DNA of 39,861 nt from an uncultured Bacteroidota bacterium (lineage in GTDB: Bacteria; Bacteroidota; Bacteroidia; Bacteroidales; UBA12077). The stretch spans positions 1 to 39,861 of the forward strand of contig CAJXLE010000006.1 of NCBI GenBank assembly GCA_913055895.1, in the 5' to 3' direction. The translations under genes were made by a program, and so were the position numbers. The notes under the pieces were generated by a model. It had not been told where the DNA came from. It made no database searches and worked only from the letters and a program-made list of their open reading frames with translations. Below, one piece after another: positions 6,097-13,716 of this stretch (its first letter is position 1; each line of letters opens with the position of its first letter).

Positions 6097-8460
6097 TTAG
6101 AAACTGAAATGATAGCTCACCGAGGGAAAGATAGAGAAATAGCTTGTGCGCATGGCTTTGGTGTTGTATGTGTTGCTGCTCTGGGTGAAATATATGGCGT
6201 CGGCATTTTTCCTGGCATAGGCGTTGTACACCGAGAAGATCCATTCGCCCCTGAAGTTGCGGCCGGGTTTCTTTTTGCCCTGCAGGGTCACAGACAGGTC
6301 GAGCCGGTGGTAGGTAGGCATGCGGTCCTGGTTGCGTCCGGTGTAGTAAGGGATCACCAGGTTGCCGTATTCATAGCGTGCGGCCGGTGCGTTGAGCGGT
6401 CTGCCTGATTTGATGGTCCAGTTGGCGGAGAGGCTGACCCGTGGCGTCAGGTCGTACATGGCCACCAGCGTCAGGTCGTGGGGCCTGTCGTAAGGAGAAG
6501 GATACCAGTCTTTTTCCTGTATGTCGTTGATCTTTCTCATTGAACGGGAGTAGGAGTAGCTCAGCCATCCGCTCAGCCTGCCGGTATTTTTTCTGATCAT
6601 CAGTTCGAGGCCATAAGCCTTTCCTTTGCCAAAGCGCAGGTCTTCCTCCATATCGGGGTTGAACTGTGGCTGGGCAAATTCGTCGAAGGCTATCTGGTTT
6701 TGCATGTTTTTGTAATAGAACTCCAGGGATGTTTCGATGCGGTTGTCCATGAAATTTCTGAAATAGCCCAGGCTGTACTGGTCAGCCACCTGGGGTTTGA
6801 TATTGGGATTGGCACTGACCCAAACATCCAGGGGCGTTCCCGAATTGGAGTTGGAGGCGATCAGCAGGTACTGGCGGGTGCGCGAATAGCTGGCTTTGAG
6901 CGAATGCCTTGGGGAAAAAGTATAATTGACACCCATCCTGGGTTCCAGTCCCCCGTAGGTGTTGTATATTTCCCCCTTTTGGTATTTTTTCTCGCCGGTG
7001 GCCTGGTACTGCTCGTTGATCTGGTTGACGACCCCAGGTCCGATATTCAGGAAGAGGGAATACCTTAGCCCGTATTTAAGGCGCAGGCGCTCCCCTATAG
7101 TTTGTTGGTTGCTGATATAAAGGGCACTTTCTATGCTGTTGACCTCGGGCATCTCAAAGGCAAAGTCTACTGTGTCCTGCTGTCCGTCGACCTGGCCCAC
7201 GTTGAAATCGTGCCGTGTGGCTTTGATTCCGAAACGCAGGGTATTGTCCTGGTTCAGGTGGTATCCAAAATCTGCCCGCAGTGAATAATCCTTCACAAAA
7301 GCTTTGTAACGGAAGGCGAAGGTTTTTTTCTCCCGGCCCACCGAGAGTTCATTTTCGAGCAGGTAATCGTAGTTGCTGGCCAAAAAGGTAAAGTTGGAGA
7401 AGAGCTTTTTGCTGAACAGGTGGTTCCAGCGTAAAGTGCCTGTATAGTTGCCCCAGTTGAACCGCGACTGGTTTTTGGGGTTGGGGGCAAAGGAAAAGAC
7501 ATCCCTCCCGAAGTATCCGGAAAGAAAGATGCGGTTGTTGGGGTTGATCCGGTAATTGGCTTTGGTGTTGAGGTCGTAGAAATGAAAGGGAAATTCCATT
7601 ATTTCAGGACTCCCTGAAAGTTCTTTTATCGTTTTGATGGCGGCATCCATATAGGTTCTTCTTCCTGAGAGCATGAACGAGCCCCTGTTTTTTACAATAG
7701 GGGCTTCCAGTGTCAGCTTGCTGGAGATAAGTCCGATCCCCCCACTGCCGGAGAATTCCTTCATGTTGCCGTCCTTCATACGTATGTCGATCAGCGAGGA
7801 GAGCCTGCCCCCATAGCGTGCCGGAATTTTGCCCTTGTAGAGTTCCACATTCTTGATGGCATCATTGTTGAAGACAGAAAAGATGCCCCCCAGGTGCGAT
7901 GCATTGTAGACGGGTGCTTCATCCAGCAGCATAAGGTTCTGGTCGCGGCCCCCGCCGCGTATGCTCATTCCCGAGCTCAGGCTGCCTGTACTTTTCACAC
8001 CCGGCAGGAGCTGCAGGCTTTTTATCATATCGGTTTCTCCCATCAAAACAGGAATTTTACTCATGGTCTGGCTGGTGAGCTTGTCGGTGCTCATCTCCAC
8101 GGAACTTACATTGCTGTTGGGCTGTTCGCCGGTTACCACCACTTTTTCCAGCTCCTGGCTGGATGGCTTCAGTTCAATGTTCAGGGTGGTGTCGCCGGTC
8201 AGGTCGAGTTCCATCTTATGGCTTTGGTATCCCACATAGGTACATACCAGGGTGTCGGCCGGTTTTTTGATTGGCAGGGAATAGAAGCCGTAGGCATTGG
8301 TGGTGGTGCCTTTCTGGGTGCCCTGGATGTATATGTTGGCACCAATCAGCACCTCACCATTGGTCCTGTCTTTCACATGACCGCTGATGGTGATTGTTTG
8401 TCCCGCGACCAGCGCAGGGAACAGCGCGATGAAAAGGAAGAGGCCGGCAGCCCTGAACAT
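6097..8460 (-). CDS. TonB-dependent receptor with carboxypeptidase-like N-terminal domain
   Basis: This outer-membrane active transporter has 787 residues from the chosen start. The order is signal peptide (1-20, ending VAGQ), a CarboxypepD_reg-like beta-sandwich (about 22-100, ISGHVKDRTNGEVLIGANIY), a plug domain (about 115-230, with SIRGGGRDQNLMLLDEAPVY), then a long beta-barrel ending in a terminal Phe (YHFSF), as outer-membrane proteins do. The first in-frame ATG at 8487 lies inside the predicted promoter (-7 box 8485-8492), so the ATG at 8460, which begins the signal peptide directly, is chosen. No SusD partner is present; a DUF4249 lipoprotein follows at once. The substrate cannot be read from the sequence, and this is not a clear SusC-type glycan receptor. 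Confidence 0.93.
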   Translation of the reverse strand: MFRAAGLFLFIALFPALVAGQTITISGHVKDRTNGEVLIGANIYIQGTQKGTTTNAYGFYSLPIKKPADTLVCTYVGYQSHKMELDLTGDTTLNIELKPSSQELEKVVVTGEQPNSNVSSVEMSTDKLTSQTMSKIPVLMGETDMIKSLQLLPGVKSTGSLSSGMSIRGGGRDQNLMLLDEAPVYNASHLGGIFSVFNNDAIKNVELYKGKIPARYGGRLSSLIDIRMKDGNMKEFSGSGGIGLISSKLTLEAPIVKNRGSFMLSGRRTYMDAAIKTIKELSGSPEIMEFPFHFYDLNTKANYRINPNNRIFLSGYFGRDVFSFAPNPKNQSRFNWGNYTGTLRWNHLFSKKLFSNFTFLASNYDYLLENELSVGREKKTFAFRYKAFVKDYSLRADFGYHLNQDNTLRFGIKATRHDFNVGQVDGQQDTVDFAFEMPEVNSIESALYISNQQTIGERLRLKYGLRYSLFLNIGPGVVNQINEQYQATGEKKYQKGEIYNTYGGLEPRMGVNYTFSPRHSLKASYSRTRQYLLIASNSNSGTPLDVWVSANPNIKPQVADQYSLGYFRNFMDNRIETSLEFYYKNMQNQIAFDEFAQPQFNPDMEEDLRFGKGKAYGLELMIRKNTGRLSGWLSYSYSRSMRKINDIQEKDWYPSPYDRPHDLTLVAMYDLTPRVSLSANWTIKSGRPLNAPAARYEYGNLVIPYYTGRNQDRMPTYHRLDLSVTLQGKKKPGRNFRGEWIFSVYNAYARKNADAIYFTQSSNTYNTKAMRTSYFSIFPSVSYHFSF

Positions 8461-8484
8461 ATGTTTATTGTTAAGATGAGGGTA

Positions 8485-8513
8485 CAAAGGTATTTTTTTG
8501 TGGCATTATTCAA
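8485..8513 (-). promoter_or_regulatory. Promoter of the TonB receptor / DUF4249 operon
   Basis: The minus strand has the -33 element TTG at 8513-8511, an 18-base spacer and the -7 box TACCTTTG at 8492-8485. Both elements and the spacing fit the Bacteroidota sigma-A consensus. Transcription would begin near 8478, which leaves the 8460 ATG with a short leader and excludes the ATG at 8487 as the start. Confidence 0.6.
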
Positions 8514-8635
8514 GGAGGATATACCACAAAGGCAGCAGTGTTTTTGTTCACCGGAAAGGCCGTTTTTGACGGGGTTTTAAAGGGCTGCCAAACAGACGTA
8601 TGGTGCAGGATGACGGAGCTGCATAGACCCGCTTT

Positions 8636-9124
8636 TTAGTCGTGGAAGACCTGGAAGACCCTGGATGTAAAAGTTTTCCTTTTGGGCTTTGGCGGTGCTG
8701 ATTTCATCCTGTAGGTTTCGCTTTGCAGTCCGGCGGCTTTTACTGCTTCAGGACGTATCCACTTTATGCATAAGCGGTATGAATCTTTGGCACGGAGGGT
8801 ACCAATATGTGTTTCACCATTGAAGGAGTAAAGTGTGATGGTGCTGTCGCGAAGGTCATATATTCCGGGGATGCTGAATGTACTTCCCGAGAATTCGAAC
8901 TTTTCGATGATAACGAAGCGATGGTTTGGTTTAAACAGCAGTTTGCGGGAACGGTGCCCTTCATTATTGCTGTCCCCGTTTGTTTTTGACAGAACCCAGG
9001 TGTGGTCCTGCAACTCTTTGTGGTTGAGCTGGATGGCAGAAGGTGAGTCATTCATTTTTCCCTGCATGAGCAGGATGGCGGAGAAAATCGGGATGATCCA
9101 TAATAGGGCTTTGCGTATATGCAT
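8636..9124 (-). CDS. Hypothetical exported protein, 162 residues
   Basis: I do not recognise a named family. A hydrophobic N-terminus (residues 4-22, ALLWIIPIFSAILLMQG) suggests a signal peptide or anchor. The rest alternates beta-like stretches: DHTWVLSKTNG, KLLFKPNHRFVIIEKF, GIYDLRDSTITLYSF. A Trp-containing first strand, a central F-x-P-N-x-R-F segment and then a GxY strand vaguely recall small lipocalin-like proteins of Bacteroidota, but this is only an impression. The C-terminus is strongly basic (PPKPKRKTFTSR). It stands alone between the receptor operon and the thioredoxin gene. Coding is supported by regular composition and a plausible export signal. Confidence 0.65.
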   Translation of the reverse strand: MHIRKALLWIIPIFSAILLMQGKMNDSPSAIQLNHKELQDHTWVLSKTNGDSNNEGHRSRKLLFKPNHRFVIIEKFEFSGSTFSIPGIYDLRDSTITLYSFNGETHIGTLRAKDSYRLCIKWIRPEAVKAAGLQSETYRMKSAPPKPKRKTFTSRVFQVFHD

Positions 9125-9483
9125 AAGAAAAATTTATTTCTATAGATGGGTACGGACACCCGGCCCGGGAGTTTTAAAAAGCCCGGGCAAATGGGGGAAG
9201 GATTTGATGAACCTCCTTTGGAAAATTATGAACAGAAGGCTGGGGTAGATCAATTGCTTTAATACGTAAAAAACTGTGTGTTAATCGATTACGTTGGCGC
9301 GGGATGAGCTTGGATTCAGTTACTTATAGAATCCAAAGGAGCTTGTTGGTCGGGTAAAATTCATCCTGGTAAAATATGGAATGGAAAAGGTTGGTGTGTG
9401 GGCGTTAGGGAGAATTACAAGGGATGATGAAACGGTAAAGGGCTGCCAGGCAGAACAGATCCCCTGGCAGCCTTCAGGTATTG
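9125..9483. other. Intergenic stretch, no gene seen
   Basis: Apart from the terminator-like hairpin near 9441-9472 there is one inverted repeat: gcccggg at 9163-9169 pairs with cccgggc at 9182-9188 across an A/T-rich loop, 40-60 bases upstream of the gene starting at 9124. No open frame of convincing composition is present. Confidence 0.5.
9441..9472 (-). terminator. Hairpin downstream of the thioredoxin lipoprotein gene
   Basis: A perfect 10-bp inverted repeat, ggctgccagg/cctggcagcc with a 12-base loop, starts 12 bases after the stop codon at 9484. Read on the minus strand it is followed only by CTTTACCGTTT, a weak U tract. It could be an intrinsic terminator or a transcript-end stabilising hairpin. 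Confidence 0.55.
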
Positions 9484-10023
9484 TTATTCTTTCAACAGGT
9501 ATTTTTTGATGTTGTCGCGGAACATTTGTTTGGTTTCGGACCTGGATCCTGCAATACCTGAGCTCTTGGTGGGTTTGCCTTCCACCGGGCAGTAAAGGAA
9601 AGTGGGGATGCCCCGAACACCAAAAGCAGCCGCCAGTTCCTTGTGTTTGTCCACATCCACTTTGTAGACGTTGATCTGGTCTTTGTATTCTTTGGCCAGT
9701 TCTTCCAGGATGGGAGAGGTGATGCGGCATGGTGCACACCAGTCGGCGTAGAAATCAACCACACAAGGCTTGTCACCCTGAAAATCCCATGTATCTGAGT
9801 TTTCGTAATCCACCACTTTCTTTTTAAATGTTTCCTTGTTCAGTTGAATGGCTGCTTTGCTTCCATCATCCTTTTTGCCCTGGTCGGATTGGGGCTCTTC
9901 CCCGACCTGGGTTTGCTTATTTTGCTTTTCGTCCGCTTTTTGTTCGGATGCCCCCGTGCCCTGGCAAGCCTGCAGGGTCAGACCTGCAAACGCCAATGCA
10001 ACAATGAATGCAACTTTTTTCAT
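9484..10023 (-). CDS. Thioredoxin-fold lipoprotein
   Basis: This 179-residue protein has a lipoprotein signal (MKKVAFIVALAFAGLTLQAC, lipidated Cys20) and a Gln/Lys-rich linker (about 22-60). A thioredoxin domain follows with active site WCAPC (Cys96, Cys99), VDFYADW before it and the cis-proline segment GIPTFL after it. It is a periplasm-facing, membrane-anchored thiol-disulfide protein and probably reduces or isomerises disulfides in exported proteins. WCAPC is less oxidising than the CPHC of DsbA. The redox partner is not in the window. The DUF6132 membrane protein upstream belongs to a family I recall near thioredoxin and rhodanese genes, so a link is possible. A hairpin closes the gene. 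Confidence 0.93.
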   Translation of the reverse strand: MKKVAFIVALAFAGLTLQACQGTGASEQKADEKQNKQTQVGEEPQSDQGKKDDGSKAAIQLNKETFKKKVVDYENSDTWDFQGDKPCVVDFYADWCAPCRITSPILEELAKEYKDQINVYKVDVDKHKELAAAFGVRGIPTFLYCPVEGKPTKSSGIAGSRSETKQMFRDNIKKYLLKE

Positions 10024-10129
10024 ATGATCGCTGGTTTAAATGTTTGACAAAAATTTGGGTTTTGATTCCTGAACGTTGGTAAGGGTGGTTTGTTCACCAC
10101 CCGGCCGAAATTGTTATGTCCTGGTTTGC

Positions 10130-10429
10130 TTACGATGGGTAGTGGTTTTCAGAATTCCAGGAAGCACGGTCTTTCTTTTGTCGTTGTTCATCAACCAGGT
10201 TGCCCAGGACAAACCCCATTACGATGCCATAAAATGCTGAGCCGTACCAGCTGGATGTGATCGGGCAGGTGCCGGTGGTGCATCCGATGAAATACCAGTA
10301 GGCATAGCCCCCTAGGATTCCGGGAATGAGCATGATCAGGGCGAACTTGTTTTTTCGTATCCATGCCTTATGCCGGGCCCAATCTCTTTGTCCGGCTGCC
10401 TTCCTTTGATTTCTGATCCATTTTTTCAT
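10130..10429 (-). CDS. DUF6132 family small membrane protein
   Basis: This 99-residue protein has a basic N-terminal third (MKKWIRNQRKAAGQRDWARH) and two hydrophobic spans, about 34-52 and 66-82. Between them is YWYFIGCTTGTCPITSSWYG, the two-Cys motif IGCxTGxCPITS typical of DUF6132. The paired cysteines suggest a redox or sulfur/metal role, but no activity is known to me. The frame is open up to 10477, but -7 boxes at 10457-10472 place the transcription start near 10450, so the start must be the ATG at 10441 or 10429. The latter begins with the natural MKKW and is chosen. Confidence 0.8.
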   Translation of the reverse strand: MKKWIRNQRKAAGQRDWARHKAWIRKNKFALIMLIPGILGGYAYWYFIGCTTGTCPITSSWYGSAFYGIVMGFVLGNLVDEQRQKKDRASWNSENHYPS

Positions 10430-10456
10430 ATCGTGTAACATCTTCACCAGTCTTTG

Positions 10457-10472
10457 CAAAGATACAAATATA
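10457..10472 (-). promoter_or_regulatory. Overlapping -7 boxes upstream of the DUF6132 gene
   Basis: On the minus strand TATATTTG (10472-10465) is followed directly by TATCTTTG (10464-10457). Both fit TAnnTTTG exactly. No clear -33 element is visible. They lie 28-43 bases before the chosen start codon. Confidence 0.45.
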
Positions 10473-10477
10473 CACAA

Positions 10478-10831
10478 ATTTATATACTTTTATATATGAA
10501 CAAATATGGCAAGTGTTTGATATCTGTGTACAGGTAATTTCAGGAAAGTTTGAGGGTCTGATTGTGAAGGATTTTGTGCAGCTATTTATCAGGTATTCAG
10601 GCGATTTTTGTTCAGGCGTCTTTACATTCAGGCGTCTTTACATCCAGGTGAATTTGTTTCCAGATCTAAGTGATCACATGATCACGGATGTTTCAGCTGG
10701 TTGTTCGCAGGCTTATCTATATTTGGAAAGATCTTGGGCACGTTGTGTTCATCTTCACAAGATTGTGATTTATTCAATGTTTTGGAATGTGTGACTTGTC
10801 CCGATGTGGTGTGGCCTCACCCTTGAAAAAG
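10478..10831. other. Intergenic stretch with a tandem repeat and a palindrome
   Basis: No convincing gene is seen; a 93-codon plus-strand frame at 10513-10794 spans the tandem repeat and shows no family features. The stretch holds a 16-bp direct repeat (10611-10642) and a palindromic tgatcacatgatca near 10673-10686. Confidence 0.45.
10611..10642. repeat. Two exact tandem copies of a 16-bp unit
   Basis: The unit ttcaggcgtctttaca occurs twice in direct succession. Degenerate partial copies flank it: ttcaggcgatttttg before and tccaggtg after. It is a short slippage-prone repeat without spacers. Confidence 0.8.
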
Positions 10832-11179
10832 CTACTGACTGGTTTGGATGATCATCAGGTGGATCTCCTCTTTCAGCCGTGGGAGGTCGTTGGCGAGGAT
10901 GTCCCACAGCAACTCGTTGGATACATGAGCGTCGCCGGTTCTTAGGCGCCGGCTGGTATCGGTGATTTTTTCCACCTGGGAGAGTTTCAAATCGGGGATG
11001 TGTCTGGCGATACGGGACAGGAAAAAACCTACTATCTCAACATTTCTCTCCACCGCCCTTCGCTTGATAAGGTGTTTGGAAAAATGCTGTAAATTTTTTT
11101 GATGGTCACTAAAATAGCTTTCAATCTCCTGTATGGCCTTGAGTATCTCATACAACCATGCCCTTGTCCTGTCGTCCAT
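10832..11179 (-). CDS. HepT-like HEPN protein lacking the HxY tyrosine
   Basis: This 115-residue helical protein has the HepT/DUF86 layout: MDDRTRAWLYEILKAIQEIE, then RRAVERNVEIVGFFLSRIAR, then LLWDILANDLPRLKEEI. HepT toxins are HEPN RNases with an Rx4-6HxY motif, and the tyrosine is adenylylated by the MntA antitoxin. Here the matching segment is RTGDAHVS: Arg, four residues, His, but Ser where Tyr is expected. The only tyrosines are residues 10 and 22. The loop between His and the conserved Trp is also shorter than usual. The gene overlaps the end of the MNT-like gene upstream by 32 bases. A start seven codons earlier (11200) is possible; MDDRT fits usual HepT starts better. Confidence 0.78.
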   Translation of the reverse strand: MDDRTRAWLYEILKAIQEIESYFSDHQKNLQHFSKHLIKRRAVERNVEIVGFFLSRIARHIPDLKLSQVEKITDTSRRLRTGDAHVSNELLWDILANDLPRLKEEIHLMIIQTSQ

Positions 11180-11468
11180 ATACAGATATTTTGGTAGCAT
11201 TGATGATTTTTTCCATGAAAGGATTTTTGAGGGCCTGCTCTTCGATAAGTTCCACCTGGCACCCCATCATTTCGCTGAGTGCATCTTTCAGGGAATAGTA
11301 GTTGTCTCCGTATTCCTCTGGCGGAAGGGGGTAAAACCGCACCATAAAGCCATGCGGACATGCCTGGGCCTCATCCAGTTCGCTGGCGTCAAAAGCAAAA
11401 AGTTCATCCACACGGTGGTTTTTGCAGAGTTTTTTGATGCTTTTTAGGTATATTTCGATGGCTTTCAT
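11148..11468 (-). CDS. MntA-like nucleotidyltransferase-fold protein with degenerate active site
   Basis: This 106-residue protein resembles the minimal nucleotidyltransferase (MNT) partner of HepT. Conserved features are the first helix, VDELFAF, the strand FMVRFYPLPPEEYGDNYYSL, the mid-segment VELIEEQALKNPF and the terminal ISVYG. Catalytically active members have GSx10DxD. Aligning without gaps, GS becomes Phe-Asp in LFAFDASELDEAQACPHGF, and DxD becomes Pro-His-Gly exactly ten residues later. All metal and nucleotide ligands of the motif are therefore missing. MntA normally silences HepT by adding AMP to its tyrosine, and that tyrosine is also absent in the partner. It is probably a binding-only partner. 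The gene is followed by the HepT-like gene with overlap, the classic pair order. Confidence 0.75.
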   Translation of the reverse strand: MKAIEIYLKSIKKLCKNHRVDELFAFDASELDEAQACPHGFMVRFYPLPPEEYGDNYYSLKDALSEMMGCQVELIEEQALKNPFMEKIINATKISVYGRQDKGMVV

Positions 11469-11663
11469 GTCAGCAAGTTATGAAATTATGTTACTTGAAT
11501 CAAGATTTTTCATCAGGTTGCACAGCAGGGTCCCGGGCAGCTGTTGATAAACCTTTTCGGCTGTTGTCTGTTATGCAATGATGATCCTGTATACTGCCTG
11601 CCAGAAACTCTAAAACGGTATACAGATCAGGTTGTTTGTTGAACAGTTAAAATTGTGGCACAT

Positions 11664-13706
11664 ATGGTATGGCCTTTGCTTAAGATAAGCTTTCCCCTGG
11701 AAGAGCCGGTGTTGATCTTTGCCCTGGTGCTGGTGATCATCCTTGTAGCACCCCCTTTGTTTCAGAAACTTCGAATGCCCGAGATCATTGGTCTGATCCT
11801 GGCCGGGGTGGCCGTTGGCCCTCACGGTTTGAACCTGTTGTCGGAGGACCTGGAGTTTTCCATTTTCGGGACCATCGGACTGCTGTACCTGATGTTTCTT
11901 GCCGGGCTGGAGATAGATGTAAAGGATTTCCGCAAGAACAAAGAGAAAAGTATAACTTTTGGGTTGCTGACCTTTTCCTTGCCTTTTGGGTTTACCCTGG
12001 CCGTGGCCCATTTTGCCCTTGATTTTTCTTGGATGGCTTCTCTCTTGATCAGTGCTATGATTGCCACCCACACGCTGGTTTCATATCCCATCGTCAGCAA
12101 CCTGGGTATATCCAGGAACCGGGTGATCAATGTGGGGATAGGGGGCACGATCATCACCGACACCATTGCTCTGCTCATCCTGGCGGTTATTGCCGAGTCG
12201 ACCCAGGGAGAGATCAACCTGATGTTTTGGCTGCGGTTCCTGCTTTATTTCTCGGTATTTGTTTTTATTGTCAACTGGGTCTTTCCCCGCCTCAGTCGTT
12301 GGTTCTTCAGAAATTACGACGGGCAGAGCAGCCTGGAATATGTTTTTGTGCTGACCGTTGTCTTTATCTCGGCCGTGGTGGCAGAGTTTGCCCATATAGA
12401 GCCCATCATAGGAGCCTTCTTTGCCGGCCTGGCCCTCAACCGGCTTATTCCCCACAACTCGCCCTTGATGAACCGGATCATGTTCATCGGGCATACCTTG
12501 TTCATCCCTTTTTTCCTGATCAGCGTGGGCATGCTGGTGGATTTTGGAATACTTTTCGAAAGCCGGGGCATCTTGTTGATCATAGGTGTGTTGTTTGCCC
12601 TGGCGGTGATCAGCAAATACCTGGCGGCTTACCTGACACAAAAGATTTTTCGCTACACCCTGCCTGAGCGCCATCTGCTCTTTGGTCTCAGCAATGCCCG
12701 TGCTGCCTCTGCCATCGCCATCATCATTGTGGGTTTCAACATGGGCATTGTCCAGGAGGGGGTGATGAACGCCACGATCATCCTGGTGCTTTTCACCTGT
12801 CTGATAAGCAGTTTGGTGACCGAGCGGTCCGGCAAAAAGATTGCCTATGCCCAGCAGGTGCAGATGCCCGATCATCGGGAGACCGAGGAGAGAATTCTCA
12901 TACCCGTCTCCAAACCCGACACCATCCCCGAGTTGGTGTCCTTTGCCGTGATGATCAAGAACCGCAAGTCGGAAGAGCCCCTTTTCCCCATCACCATCGT
13001 ACCCGACGATGAGAAGGCAGCGGAAAATGTAGCCTATTACAGCCGCCTGCTGGAAAAAGCCCAGGTACATGCTTCTGCCACCGATCATATGGCCCGCATC
13101 ATCTCGCGGGTCGACACCAATGTGGCCGACGGGCTGGCCCGCTCCATCAAGGAACTGCACATCAACAAACTGGTGATGGGATGGCATGGGCGCATGCCGA
13201 CGGTGGACTTTTTCTTTGGGACCTTGCTGGAGAACCTGCTCATGCGTACGGGCAAAGCCGTGTATGTGGTCAAGCTGCTTACCCCGGTGAACCTGATCGA
13301 TCGCATTCATGTGATGATGCCGCCTGCGGTGGAATATGAGGTGGGTTTTCGCGACTGGGTCACCGACATCCTGGACGTGGGCCGCCAGACCAACAGTTCT
13401 GTCCTTTTTTGGGGACATATCGACACCCACACCAGCATCCGTTCTATATTACAGGAGCGGGAGACAGCTGAAGATACCGATTACAGGGAGATGGAGTGTG
13501 GCGAAATCCTCCACACCATCTCAGGAGAGATAGCTGAAAACGACCTGCTGGTGGTGGTCAAGGCACGCCGCAACACCCTTTCATACAACAAAGAGCTCAG
13601 GAATGTACCTGAGCTCCTTGATCGTTACTTTAACCGAAACAACATCGTGGTGATCTATCCCGAGCAGGAGATTGTATACAAGGATGCCCTCGATGTGCAG
13701 GTGTAA
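11664..13706 (+). CDS. CPA2-type cation/proton antiporter with UspA-like C-terminal domain
   Basis: This inner-membrane monovalent cation/H+ antiporter has about 680 residues. Residues 1-390 form roughly 12 membrane spans with family landmarks: IIGLILAGVAVGPHGL, the GGTIITDT segment holding the conserved Thr-Asp, and EPIIGAFFAGLALN. The C-terminal cytosolic part (about 400-680) resembles universal stress protein domains: ERILIPVSKPD at its start, then VMGWHGR, FGTLLENLL and KAVYVVK. It lacks an obvious TrkA-N NAD-binding domain, unlike KefB/KefC. The likely job is pH, Na+ or K+ homeostasis, with the Usp-like tail a possible nucleotide-sensing module. An in-frame GTG three codons upstream (11655) is an alternative start. 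It ends 10 bases from a convergent gene. Confidence 0.92.
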   Translation: MVWPLLKISFPLEEPVLIFALVLVIILVAPPLFQKLRMPEIIGLILAGVAVGPHGLNLLSEDLEFSIFGTIGLLYLMFLAGLEIDVKDFRKNKEKSITFGLLTFSLPFGFTLAVAHFALDFSWMASLLISAMIATHTLVSYPIVSNLGISRNRVINVGIGGTIITDTIALLILAVIAESTQGEINLMFWLRFLLYFSVFVFIVNWVFPRLSRWFFRNYDGQSSLEYVFVLTVVFISAVVAEFAHIEPIIGAFFAGLALNRLIPHNSPLMNRIMFIGHTLFIPFFLISVGMLVDFGILFESRGILLIIGVLFALAVISKYLAAYLTQKIFRYTLPERHLLFGLSNARAASAIAIIIVGFNMGIVQEGVMNATIILVLFTCLISSLVTERSGKKIAYAQQVQMPDHRETEERILIPVSKPDTIPELVSFAVMIKNRKSEEPLFPITIVPDDEKAAENVAYYSRLLEKAQVHASATDHMARIISRVDTNVADGLARSIKELHINKLVMGWHGRMPTVDFFFGTLLENLLMRTGKAVYVVKLLTPVNLIDRIHVMMPPAVEYEVGFRDWVTDILDVGRQTNSSVLFWGHIDTHTSIRSILQERETAEDTDYREMECGEILHTISGEIAENDLLVVVKARRNTLSYNKELRNVPELLDRYFNRNNIVVIYPEQEIVYKDALDVQV

Positions 13707-13716
13707 CCTATAACCT

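Noticed and set aside
10513-10794. 93-codon plus-strand frame
   Set aside because: It spans a recent 16-bp tandem duplication and a palindrome, and I see no recognisable family or export signal.
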